A stretch of DNA of 41,141 nt from Oscillatoria sp. HE19RPO (GTDB taxonomy: Bacteria > Cyanobacteriota > Cyanobacteriia > Cyanobacteriales > Laspinemataceae). The stretch spans positions 1 through 41,141 of the forward strand of contig NZ_JAMXOT010000080.1 in the NCBI RefSeq assembly GCF_024220515.1, written 5' to 3'. Below, one piece after another: positions 6,362-14,422 of this stretch. Position numbers and translations under genes: made by a program. Numbering within the stretch: the stretch's first letter is position 1; every line of letters starts with the position of its first letter. The notes beneath the pieces are model-generated. The model did no database searches and had not been told where the DNA came from. It was given only the letters and a program-made list of their open reading frames with translations.

Positions 6362-7702
6362 TCAAGAGAAAGAGGGTAAAAAGCTGACAATCCCCGGAAA
6401 TACAATCAACAAAATCAAGACAAACACTTGAATCAAAATAAAGGGGATAACCCCGCGATAAATATCCCCCGTTGTGACTTCCGGTGGAGCAATCCCGCGC
6501 AGATAAAACAAGGCAAATCCAAAGGGGGGAGTTAGAAAAGAAGTTTGGAGGTTTGCGCCTAAAATGACCCCAAACCAGACTAAATCTAAACCTAACGTTT
6601 GGGCGACGGGGACAAACAGGGGAATCACGATAAAGGCAATTTCAAAGAAATCGATAAAGAATCCCAGGATGAAAACCGTCAGCATACAAACCAGCAAAAA
6701 CCCAGTGGTTTCTCCTGGCAGGTTGGTGAGTAAATCAAACATGAAACTATCCCCATGTAAACCTCGGAAAATTAGGCTAAATGCGGTTGATCCCACCAGG
6801 ATAAACATCACCATTGTGGTGGTCCGGAGGGTGATATCACAGACCCTTTGCAGGGCTGTCCAATTGAGTTGACGGTTCGCCCCGGCTAGGGCGAGGGCAC
6901 CCAATGCACCGACGGCCCCGGCTTCGGTGGGGGTGGCAATTCCAAAGAAGATGCTACCGAGAACGAGTAAAATTAACAGAGTCGGCGGAATCATGACGGT
7001 GACGACCCGAATCAATAATTTTGTCCCGGTCATGGTGCGAACTTCTGCGGGCAAGGCGGGGGCTAAATCAGGGCGCAAAAAGGCAATAATGACAACGTGC
7101 AAAGCAAAGGCTCCGGCCATCATTAATCCGGGGATTAATGACCCGATAAATAAATCCCCAACGGAAATCCCTAGCTGATCTCCAAGCACTACTAATACAA
7201 CGGAAGGGGGGATAATTTGTCCGAGAGTTCCCGAGGCGGCGATGACTCCGGTTGCCAGTTGTTTGTTATAGCCATATCGCAACATAATCGGTAGAGAAAT
7301 TAATCCCATCGCCACGACTGTTGCAGCGACAACGCCGGTGGTGGCGGCTAATAAGGCCCCGACTAAGACGACAGCTAGGGCTAATCCCCCGCGCAAACGC
7401 CCGAACAGAATCCCCATTGTTTCTAAGAGGTTTTCGGCAATGCCGGATTTTTCCAGCATCGCTCCCATAAAAATAAAGTAGGGAATGGCGAGGAGGGTAT
7501 AGTTTTCCATGATGCCAAAGATTCGCAAGGGCATCGCATTTAGGAGGACTGGATCAAAAGCACCCAAAGCCATCCCGAGTAGACCAAATAGGATGGCGAC
7601 GCCACCGAGAGAAAAGGCGACGGGATAGCCAAAGGATAAGAGGAATAAGGCCCCGGCAAACATGGCAGGGCCTAGCCATTGATAGTCATAGCTCAGATTC
7701 AT
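6362..7702 (-). CDS. TRAP transporter large permease subunit (DctM family)
   Basis: Twelve-span-type membrane permease of a tripartite ATP-independent periplasmic transporter, importing organic acids with sodium. The 446-residue protein has repeated hydrophobic segments and the family blocks AIPYFIFMGAMLEKSGIAENLLE, LVGALLAATTGVVAATVVAMG, GTLGQIIPPSVVLVVLGDQLG and FGIATPTEAGAVGALGALALA. The ATG at 7702 (MNLSYDYQWLG) is preferred to an upstream frame start at 7744, which would add a hydrophilic leader; it gives a 17-bp overlap with dctQ, typical of translational coupling. The substrate is unknown: cyanobacterial relatives move glutamate (GtrB) or 2-oxoacids. No DctP binding protein is in the window. 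Confidence 0.93.
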   Translation of the reverse strand: MNLSYDYQWLGPAMFAGALFLLSFGYPVAFSLGGVAILFGLLGMALGAFDPVLLNAMPLRIFGIMENYTLLAIPYFIFMGAMLEKSGIAENLLETMGILFGRLRGGLALAVVLVGALLAATTGVVAATVVAMGLISLPIMLRYGYNKQLATGVIAASGTLGQIIPPSVVLVVLGDQLGISVGDLFIGSLIPGLMMAGAFALHVVIIAFLRPDLAPALPAEVRTMTGTKLLIRVVTVMIPPTLLILLVLGSIFFGIATPTEAGAVGALGALALAGANRQLNWTALQRVCDITLRTTTMVMFILVGSTAFSLIFRGLHGDSFMFDLLTNLPGETTGFLLVCMLTVFILGFFIDFFEIAFIVIPLFVPVAQTLGLDLVWFGVILGANLQTSFLTPPFGFALFYLRGIAPPEVTTGDIYRGVIPFILIQVFVLILLIVFPGIVSFLPSFS

Positions 7703-8240
7703 GATGTTCCTGATGGGGGGGTAGCCAGCCTTGGAAAATCGCAAACTTTTTAATGGCTTCGGAAATTCCTTGGAGAATGAGCAGGAAGAAGCTGATTAGA
7801 ATAACAGCTTTAATGGGGTAGCGGGGTAATCCACCGGGGTCTGGGGAAATTTCGCCGATCGCCCAAGAGGCGGCGATGGTATTCCAAGAGAAAAATATCA
7901 CCAAAATCGAAAAGGGGATCAGGAATAACAGGGTGCCGATTAAGTCTAATAAGGCTTTCCGCTTGGGTGACCAACTGCTATAAAAAACATCAACCCGAAC
8001 GTGCTCGTCATGTTTGAGTGCATAAGCTGCACCTAAGAGGAAAATCAGGTCGAAAATGTACCATTGGGTCTCGATTAGGGCATTGGAGGTCAAATTTTGA
8101 CCCACTGCACGTCCGAGATAGCGACCGATGACGTTCCAGACGCCAACGAGGACCATCAGGAGGACGAGCCCACTCATGAACCGTCCGATATATTCATTCA
8201 GGCGATCGATCAGGGTGGAGAGGCGTAATAGTTTATCCAA
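7686..8240 (-). CDS. TRAP transporter small permease subunit (DctQ family)
   Basis: Four-span membrane subunit that pairs with the large permease in the inner membrane. The 184-residue protein has spans near 22-45, 58-78, 98-122 and 145-165. It carries the family motif region WNVIGRYLGRAVGQN, TQWYIFDLIFLLGAAYALKHDEHVRVDVFY with its hallmark HVRVDV, and PDPGGLPRYPIKAVI. It is upstream of, and overlaps, the large-subunit gene, so the two are cotranscribed. The binding protein that gives substrate specificity is absent here and may be encoded elsewhere or just be orphaned. It belongs to the mannitol/chloroaromatic-like branch by overall look. Confidence 0.9.
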   Translation of the reverse strand: MDKLLRLSTLIDRLNEYIGRFMSGLVLLMVLVGVWNVIGRYLGRAVGQNLTSNALIETQWYIFDLIFLLGAAYALKHDEHVRVDVFYSSWSPKRKALLDLIGTLLFLIPFSILVIFFSWNTIAASWAIGEISPDPGGLPRYPIKAVILISFFLLILQGISEAIKKFAIFQGWLPPHQEHHESEL

Positions 8241-8308
8241 GGTTGGATCTTGTCGAATGAACGAATGAACTGGAGATGATTTTATGCTGAATGGGGGATA
8301 AAATTATA

Positions 8309-8342
8309 CCCGCGATCGCACCAGAAGGGCGATCGCGGGTAT
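8309..8342. other. Long inverted repeat built of two HIP1-containing arms
   Basis: TACCCGCGATCGC and GCGATCGCGGGTA are perfect 13-bp arms around a 9-base loop, 70 bp upstream of dctQ. No T run follows on either strand, so a simple intrinsic terminator is unlikely. It could be a transcript-leader hairpin or a protein-binding site. Confidence 0.5.
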
Positions 8343-8566
8343 TCTGTAGCACTCTGGCCGGTTGCAGTTGACATGAACCCCAGAAGTCTGTTCAATCAAC
8401 TAAAGTCAGCTATTCTAACGGATCGCTATCTCGGAAGAAGGCTAGGGCGACTGCAGGGTAAACCGCAAGAATAAGGGTCCTCCCCTCTGGACATCCCCGA
8501 TCCGATGAGGGAGAGCTTCGGTCATCCTGCGACCTAAAATAGGGTAAAGGTGGGTGGGATTTCTAG
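8343..8566. other. GC-balanced intergenic stretch with possible RNA structure
   Basis: No frame looks coding. The plus strand reads 'agggcgactgcagggtaaac', 'cctcccctctggacatcccc' and 'gatgagggagagcttcgg', and several self-complementary pieces are visible. This is reminiscent of a structured RNA, but I recognise no family (not tmRNA, RNase P RNA, SRP RNA or a known riboswitch). Confidence 0.25.
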
Positions 8567-8800
8567 CTACCCTAGACTATCCCAGGCTTGAGAGACTAAT
8601 TCACTCAGCCACCGTCGCTGATGTAAGTCAAGTAGGGAGTCGTCGGCTAGAACCTCTGCCGTCACTTCCTCCAAGGACTTCCCCTGTGCTCGTGCGATTT
8701 TTATCACCCCCGCGATCGCTGATGCCACTAATTCTTCATCAATGGGCTGTTGCCGCAGCGCAACCAGTTCTTGTGGACTCGTGGGAATGGGATAATTCAT
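8567..8800 (-). CDS. Conserved small cyanobacterial protein, function unknown
   Basis: Reads MNYPIPTSPQELVALRQQ then PIDEELVASAIAGVIKIARA, QGKSLEEVTAEVLADDSLLD, and LHQRRWLSELVSQAWDSLG; 77 residues from ATG 8800. Composition is soluble and helical, with no signal or membrane segment. An upstream ATG at 8833 adds MIDTQEICGLT, less protein-like. The pattern is like small conserved proteins in other cyanobacterial genomes, but no function is known to me. It is divergent from the lycopene cyclase gene, with about 150 bp between starts. Confidence 0.7.
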   Translation of the reverse strand: MNYPIPTSPQELVALRQQPIDEELVASAIAGVIKIARAQGKSLEEVTAEVLADDSLLDLHQRRWLSELVSQAWDSLG

Positions 8801-8952
8801 GGTTAATCCGCAGATCTCCTGGGTATCAATCAATAGGATGAGTTTCTTAACTTTTTTTAAGGAATTTTAATTCTGTAACCGGAATCTTAGCGCACTTTTC
8901 CCCCTTGTCAACCCTATTTTTAGCCGATTTATCGGAGTAAATATCGCTGATC

Positions 8953-11040
8953 ATGAAAGAAATCCTCTATTTAGAAGTTCCCACACCGGATATCGCAGCC
9001 GTTCAAACTTGGTTGCACCAGGACTTCACTCCGGACTCCGGAAAAAAACTCCTGACCCGTGATGGCATAAGACTCGAATTTTGTCAAGAACCTAACTCAT
9101 TCGCCACCGAACCTGGAGAGACGCCGGAACTGTCGATCTTTACCTGGACGGTTCAAAGAACCGCCTACCTGAAAGTTTTTCGATGGTCTCAACGACCCAT
9201 TTCCAGGGAAAAACAAATCATAGCCGGATTGACTAGCCAGATCAGAGATCGGTTTCCCTGCCACTATCCCAAACCCCCGGAAATCAACTTATCTGAGCAA
9301 ACTATCTTTGAAGCGTTAGCTAAAGATTACCCTCTCACGGTTAAATACTTTCAAAAAATTCCCAACGGAGAATACGATCTCAATCGGGTTTATTGGTGGG
9401 AACAACGGTGGCGCGAAGGTGTTCGCAATCCCCAACAACCCAAACAGGTGGTGTTTCAAAAACCGCAAAGTGACTCTTTTACACCTCCCCCCTACGATTT
9501 AATTTATATTGGCGGGGCCTTGGGGGTGATTCATGCCGCAGTCATGGCGCGACTGGGGTATCGGGTTCTGTTGTTGGAACGCTTACCGTTTGGTCGGATG
9601 AACCGGGAATGGAACATTTCCCGGGGGGAATTTCAAAATTTGATTGACTTGGGTTTATTTACCCCGGCAGAATTTGAAAGTGTGATTGCCTGTGAATATA
9701 AAGATGGGTTTCATAAATTCTTTGATGCCAACAATCCCCCCCAATGTAAAGCGGCCATTCTGCATACCCCGACGGTTTTGAATATTGCGATCGATGCGGA
9801 AAAACTGCTGAAACTGTGTGGCACCAAACTCCGAGAAGCGGGGGGAGAAATTTGGGATGAAACGGAATTTCTCACCGTTGAGATTGAACCCCAGCAAGCA
9901 GTGGTCAAGGCAAAACATCTACCCACTGGCGAGGAACGAGTCGCTGGGGGTCGTCTGTTGGTGGATGCAATGGGAACGGCTTCCCCGATCGCCTGGCAAC
10001 TCAATGGCAGTCGCACCTTTGATAGTGTCTGTCCCACGGTGGGGGCGGTGATTGCTGATGGGTTTGAACCCGGGGTCTGGGATTCCCAATATGGAGATGT
10101 TCTTAACAGTCATGGGGACATTTCTCGGGGACGACAACTGATTTGGGAGTTATTCCCGGCGGCGGGTTCGGAACTCACCTTTTATTTGTTCCACTACCAT
10201 CAGGTTCACCCCGATAACCCGGGTTCGTTACTAGAGATGTATGAGGACTTTTTTACCATTCTGCCGGAGTATCGACGGTGCGATCTCGATCGCCTAGAGT
10301 GGAAAAAAGCTACTTTTGGCTATATTCCGGGCTATTTTAGTGTGGCGAGTCACGATCGCCGGGTGGCAGTCGATCGATTGATGGCGATCGGGGATGCCGC
10401 CTCTTTACAATCTCCCCTAGTCTTCACCGGATTTGGTTCCCTGGTCCGCAATATGGCCCGGTTAACCACTCTGCTGGATACGGCCCTCAAACATGATTTA
10501 TTGCAGTCGCGCCACTTAAACCAAATTCGCGCCTTTCAAAGCAATGTTGCCGTAACTTGGCTGTTTTCTAAAGGCATGATGGTGCCAACGGGTCGGTTCT
10601 TACCCCCCGAACGGATTAACTCCATGTTGAATACATTTTTTGGGGTATTAGCTAGTGAACCAGGATCCGTGGCGGATACGTTTATTAAAGACCGCGTAGA
10701 CTGGCTAACGTTTCATCGATTAGCCCTGAAAGCCGCTTGGCAAAACCCATCCCTGTTGTTATGGATTTGGGAACTAGCGGGACCGAAAGATTTGCTGCGC
10801 TGGGTGGGCAGTTATCTGTACTTTACTCTGATTTCTTTTTTGGGTTGGGTGTTGGGTTGGTTGCCTGGGTTTGCCCGCACTATTCAACCGGGATTGGAAC
10901 CCCGATTTCCAGGGTTATGGCTGTGGTTACTGGCTAAAAGTTATGCCCTAACCGATGGACTGGGACGGCCCCAGGGTGAGTTAAAACGCTGGAATCTGGG
11001 CAAAAAAAATCAAACTGTAGAAGAAGGGGTGAGTGGGTGA
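8953..11040 (+). CDS. cruA: Lycopene cyclase, CruA type (FAD-dependent)
   Basis: Predicted to cyclise lycopene ends in carotenoid synthesis, at the membrane. The 695-residue protein has an N-terminal cyanobacterial domain (1-170), then a dinucleotide-binding segment DLIYIGGALGVIHAAVMARL and LLLERLPFGRMNREWNISR (about 180-220), the strongest CruA/CruP signature. Later blocks are LHTPTVLNIAIDAEKLLKLC, GRLLVDAMGTASPIAWQL and, in the second FAD-binding part, VDRLMAIGDAASLQSPLVFTGFGSLVRN. A hydrophobic segment lies near 620-645 (YLYFTLISFLGWVLGWLPG). Length fits CruA; CruP, its usually shorter paralog, is the main alternative. The gene converges on the coiled-coil gene, and the terminator region between them holds an R2 element. 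Confidence 0.82.
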   Translation: MKEILYLEVPTPDIAAVQTWLHQDFTPDSGKKLLTRDGIRLEFCQEPNSFATEPGETPELSIFTWTVQRTAYLKVFRWSQRPISREKQIIAGLTSQIRDRFPCHYPKPPEINLSEQTIFEALAKDYPLTVKYFQKIPNGEYDLNRVYWWEQRWREGVRNPQQPKQVVFQKPQSDSFTPPPYDLIYIGGALGVIHAAVMARLGYRVLLLERLPFGRMNREWNISRGEFQNLIDLGLFTPAEFESVIACEYKDGFHKFFDANNPPQCKAAILHTPTVLNIAIDAEKLLKLCGTKLREAGGEIWDETEFLTVEIEPQQAVVKAKHLPTGEERVAGGRLLVDAMGTASPIAWQLNGSRTFDSVCPTVGAVIADGFEPGVWDSQYGDVLNSHGDISRGRQLIWELFPAAGSELTFYLFHYHQVHPDNPGSLLEMYEDFFTILPEYRRCDLDRLEWKKATFGYIPGYFSVASHDRRVAVDRLMAIGDAASLQSPLVFTGFGSLVRNMARLTTLLDTALKHDLLQSRHLNQIRAFQSNVAVTWLFSKGMMVPTGRFLPPERINSMLNTFFGVLASEPGSVADTFIKDRVDWLTFHRLALKAAWQNPSLLLWIWELAGPKDLLRWVGSYLYFTLISFLGWVLGWLPGFARTIQPGLEPRFPGLWLWLLAKSYALTDGLGRPQGELKRWNLGKKNQTVEEGVSG

Positions 11041-11043
11041 AGG

Positions 11044-11267
11044 TTGACGGGGGTTTGAACCCTAGCCCTGTCAAGGTGTATTTGTAGGGGCTTCGAGGCT
11101 TGCGCCCACCTAGGGGCGATTCGCGAATCGCCCCTAGGTTCCATCACTCTTTTTCGTCATTCAATTGATTACCAATTGAGGGCCTGCACATTGCGCCCCT
11201 AGAAAATCACAATTTTTCGTCATTAAATTTACTACATTGACAGGGCTAGGGTTCTAACCCCCGTCAA
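11044..11267. terminator. Terminator-like hairpin arms split by an R2 element
   Basis: TTGACGGGGGTT (11044-11055) pairs with AACCCCCGTCAA (11256-11267), followed by TCGGGTTATTTTTT. Together the arms look like a former shared terminator of convergent genes. The R2 element occupies the space between the arms. Confidence 0.6.
11063..11248. mobile_element. R2 MITE-like element, copy 1 (186 bp, composite)
   Basis: Ends are TAGCCCTGTCAAGGTG and (minus strand) TAGCCCTGTCAATGTA. Twelve-base flanks GGGTTTGAACCC and GGGTTCTAACCC could be a target duplication with two mismatches. The interior holds a perfect 30-bp palindrome (11109-11138) with centre ATTCGCGAAT, the core type of R1, plus an R3-like piece (TTGCGCCCCTA). 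Confidence 0.7.
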
Positions 11268-11272
11268 TCGGG

Positions 11273-12871
11273 TTATTTTTTATTGGAAAAACTGGGTAAT
11301 TCTACTGCTGAGAAGGAGTTGCGTTTTTTCTGGGCCGATCGCACGGGATAAACAACAGGTGCAGGCCAACTGGATTCGCTTGAGCCTCCGGTGGTGTTAG
11401 ACCCTGAATTGGCCTGTTCCTGCCCCGTTTGAGGGGATTCCCCAGGCAATTGGACTGGCGTTGGAGTCTGGCTTTGGGATTGTTCCGAGAAGGCTTTGGC
11501 TTGTAACAACAGTTGGACCTCGCTGTTGCCGGTGAGGAGGGGTTCGGGTTGGACAGGGGCGGGGGGTTGAGAACCTTTGCTACTGGAGTCGGTAGCCCGA
11601 TCGCCTATTCTGTCAGTTAAGGGAGAAACCACGGGGACTGAGGGGAGATGCAGGGATAAGGCAGGAGTCGCGGGGGCCAAAATTACCGGGCGATCGCGTT
11701 TGGGTTCTAAATGGGGCTTCTCAATCAATGAGTCTAAATCCTCCCAGACGGGTTGCTCATTTTCTGAGTGTTTGGATGGGGTTTTGTTCTGAGCAGAAGG
11801 TTGCTCAGGGAGGGGTTCCTGGGTTGGAATGTGGGAGGGTAAGGGTTGCAAATGCTCTGCCTTGGCGGACAAAGGCAGGCGAATTTTTGATAAGTCTGGG
11901 GCGGATTTGACTTCGGGGACGGGTTGCTGCCTAGGTTCCACTGAATCGGAATCCGCAATGGACCAAGGTTTGATGGGGTCCGCTTTTGGGAAGAGGGTGG
12001 TGTTGGGGGGATTGGGGTTGGCGATCGCTTCTTTTGCCCCAGTTTCGACCACATCTGTGGGTTCTTCTAGGGTGGACTGCCGCAGGGAGGCGATCGCACT
12101 GGCTTTTTCTAACGGGGTCTCAATACATTTTTCCAGGGCCGCTTTAAATTGCAAGGTGTGGCGTTGCTGGCGATGCAGGCGAGCTCGCAGGTCCTGACAG
12201 GTGGTTTGGGTTTGAACTAAAATCTGGGACTGTTCGTGATACCGTTGCTGGGTCAGGGCGCATTCCCGTTCCAGTTTCGCTCTAATTTCTTGGCTGGTTT
12301 GCAGTTGAGTCCCTAGGGCGGCGATTTGTTGTTGCTGCTGTTGGATTTGTTTGGTTGCCGATTGGATATGTTCCGACAACTGCTCGATTTGTCCGGTGAT
12401 ACTTTTGAGTTCTAGGGTACGTCGGTCTAAGAGTTTTTGGCGATCTAAGGCTTGCGATCGCTGTTGTTGTAAGGATTGTCTACATTCATGTAGCAGGGTT
12501 TCGAGTTGTTCGACTCTGCCATCGAGTTCCAAGTTTTCCTGTTGCAGTTGTTCGACAAGGACCGCTTCGGGTGACGCTGCACAGGAGAGAGAGGGGGTAT
12601 TGATGCGGGCGATCGCCTCCCCGATGGATTCTGTATTTCTCAGGACCTCGGCGCTGGGTGCTTCTTCTTCACTGTTTACCAATAAGGCATCAATACTGAT
12701 GGCATTGGGAAATTCTACGGTTTCCCAGTCTTCTTCTGGACCTAAATCCGTGGGGGAGATCTCCGGGTTGACGATGGGACTGCCCGGTTGAGACGCCGGT
12801 TCTATCTGGTTCAATTCCTGGGGTGCGATCGGTTCTGGGTTATTGTTGGTGGGATTTTCAGCGTCACTCAT
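11273..12871 (-). CDS. Coiled-coil, proline/glutamine-rich protein of unknown function
   Basis: A 532-residue soluble protein. Residues 1-100 are acidic and disordered (Pro/Glu/Asn). Residues ~105-250 form a long coiled coil rich in Gln and Leu (QQENLELDGRVEQLETLL, QIQQQQQQIAALGTQLQ, ERECALTQQRYHEQSQ). Residues 270-500 are low-complexity Pro/Ser/Gln. The C-terminal stretch YPVRSAQKKRNSFSAVELPSF is basic and looks conserved, ending in SNKK. There is no signal peptide or membrane span. I do not recognise the family. The architecture suggests a scaffold or cytoskeletal adaptor, but this is only a guess. It converges with cruA and is divergent from the metallophosphoesterase gene. Confidence 0.75.
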   Translation of the reverse strand: MSDAENPTNNNPEPIAPQELNQIEPASQPGSPIVNPEISPTDLGPEEDWETVEFPNAISIDALLVNSEEEAPSAEVLRNTESIGEAIARINTPSLSCAASPEAVLVEQLQQENLELDGRVEQLETLLHECRQSLQQQRSQALDRQKLLDRRTLELKSITGQIEQLSEHIQSATKQIQQQQQQIAALGTQLQTSQEIRAKLERECALTQQRYHEQSQILVQTQTTCQDLRARLHRQQRHTLQFKAALEKCIETPLEKASAIASLRQSTLEEPTDVVETGAKEAIANPNPPNTTLFPKADPIKPWSIADSDSVEPRQQPVPEVKSAPDLSKIRLPLSAKAEHLQPLPSHIPTQEPLPEQPSAQNKTPSKHSENEQPVWEDLDSLIEKPHLEPKRDRPVILAPATPALSLHLPSVPVVSPLTDRIGDRATDSSSKGSQPPAPVQPEPLLTGNSEVQLLLQAKAFSEQSQSQTPTPVQLPGESPQTGQEQANSGSNTTGGSSESSWPAPVVYPVRSAQKKRNSFSAVELPSFSNKK

Positions 12872-13083
12872 TGCTTTCCTTGGTAAACTAAATACAGTTT
12901 AAACTCCAGTTGAGTTCCTCTTGGAGGCTATCAAACCCAGAAGAAAACACCGGAATTGGGCCATGCACTCCGAATTTTAATGGTCCTGAGAAACCTGAAG
13001 TAGAGGTCAATCCCTTGTGAAATTGATAGCCATTTTTTGATTCCCTCTGTTTTTTCAACTCTGCGTTTTTTATTTTATAACTT

Positions 13084-14250
13084 ATGACTGGGAAAATTTT
13101 GGCAAAGAAAACAGTCCGAGATTTTAAATTTGCCGCGATCAGCGATCCGCACGTTGCTGTCCCGGAAACGATTTTAGATCACCCCAGCCGGTTTCATTTG
13201 GTTGAAGTGAGTATCCCGGCTTTAGAAGCTGCCCTGGCCCATTTAGCTCAACTGGATCTGGATTTTTTACTCCTCCCTGGGGATTTAACTCAGCATGGAG
13301 AACCGGCCAATCATGAATGGTTAGCAGACTGCTTGACAAAATTGCCATTTCCTGCTTATGTCATTCCGGGAAATCATGATGTGCCCGTGGCGATCGCAGA
13401 TAAAAAGTCGATTGGTCTGGCTGATTTTCCCTATTATTATCGTCAATTTGGTTATCAGAATCCCGAGCAACTTTACTACAGCCATGAGGTCTTACCTGGA
13501 GTCCGGCTAATTGGTCTTAATTCTAACCAATTTGATGAAAATGGCAAGCAACTCGGGCGGCTGGATTTACAGCAATTGCAATGGTTGCAAGGGGTATTGG
13601 ATCGGGTCACTCCAGAGGAACAGGTGATGGTGATGATTCACCATAATGTTTTAGAACATTTACCGGGACAATCCCAACACGCGATGGGACAGCGGTATAT
13701 GTTAGACAATGCACCGACTCTGGTGGAAATGCTCCAGGAGGCAGGGGTACAGCTGGTGTTAACGGGACATTTGCACGTCCAGGATGTCGCCTCGGATCAT
13801 GGCATCTATGATATCACGACTGGTTCTTTAGTCAGTCATCCTCATCCCTACCGGGTGTTTCACTATCGCACGGATAAAGAAGGTCAGCATTGTTTAGATA
13901 TTTGCACCCATCGGATTGAGTCGGTCCCGGGATGGCCAAAATTGTTGGAACTGTCGCGAGAATGGATGGGCGATCGCTCTCATCCGTTTATGATGCAGTT
14001 ACTCATGGGTTCCCCGCTGAATTTACCCAAGTCTCAAGCGTCCATTCTTGCCCCAACTTTACGTTATTTTTGGGCGGATATTGCTTGTGGAGATGGCAGT
14101 TTTGATTTTCCCGAGTTTCCACCCCAGGTCCGCCGCTATTTTCAACGCTTTAGTGCCGGGGGGAATTTGCAAAATGGCGATCGGGCGGATTCACAACAAC
14201 CTGTGGCAATGGACAACCACGGGACCTTGGTCTTGTCTAAATCAGCATGA
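13084..14250 (+). CDS. Calcineurin-like metallophosphoesterase
   Basis: A 388-residue soluble phosphoesterase. The five metal-binding motifs are all present: DPHV (about 19-22, normally D-x-H), PGDLTQHGEP (about 65), PGNHDVP (about 96), MIHHNV (about 184) and TGHLHVQD (about 227). Order and spacing fit the class III cAMP phosphodiesterase (CpdA)/Icc type, but phosphodiester, nucleotide or lipid substrates are equally possible. A C-terminal extension (about 290-388) has no recognised domain. The ATG at 13084 follows an AT-rich leader without a clear ribosome-binding site. It is a single gene, divergent from the coiled-coil gene. An R1 element follows the stop. Confidence 0.88.
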   Translation: MTGKILAKKTVRDFKFAAISDPHVAVPETILDHPSRFHLVEVSIPALEAALAHLAQLDLDFLLLPGDLTQHGEPANHEWLADCLTKLPFPAYVIPGNHDVPVAIADKKSIGLADFPYYYRQFGYQNPEQLYYSHEVLPGVRLIGLNSNQFDENGKQLGRLDLQQLQWLQGVLDRVTPEEQVMVMIHHNVLEHLPGQSQHAMGQRYMLDNAPTLVEMLQEAGVQLVLTGHLHVQDVASDHGIYDITTGSLVSHPHPYRVFHYRTDKEGQHCLDICTHRIESVPGWPKLLELSREWMGDRSHPFMMQLLMGSPLNLPKSQASILAPTLRYFWADIACGDGSFDFPEFPPQVRRYFQRFSAGGNLQNGDRADSQQPVAMDNHGTLVLSKSA

Positions 14251-14265
14251 GTGGGAATATTCAAC

Positions 14266-14363
14266 ATGAGTTACGCCTTTTTAAAGAAAAAACCCTAAAT
14301 GTAGAGGCGATTCGCGAATCGCCTCTACATTTAGGGTTTAAGGTTATGGATTGCGTAAGTCCT
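14266..14363. mobile_element. R1 MITE-like element, copy 2 (98 bp)
   Basis: The imperfect left repeat ATGAGTTACGCC (9 of 12 match to AGGACTTACGCA) and right TTGCGTAAGTCCT enclose the same palindromic core (ATGTAGAGGCG...CGCCTCTACAT). It starts 15 bp after the phosphoesterase stop. Confidence 0.75.
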
Positions 14364-14422
14364 GGGCGGATTAGTTAACCTTAGAATCCTGTGTTTCTGG
14401 TACAGAAACCGGGGTTCTTGTC

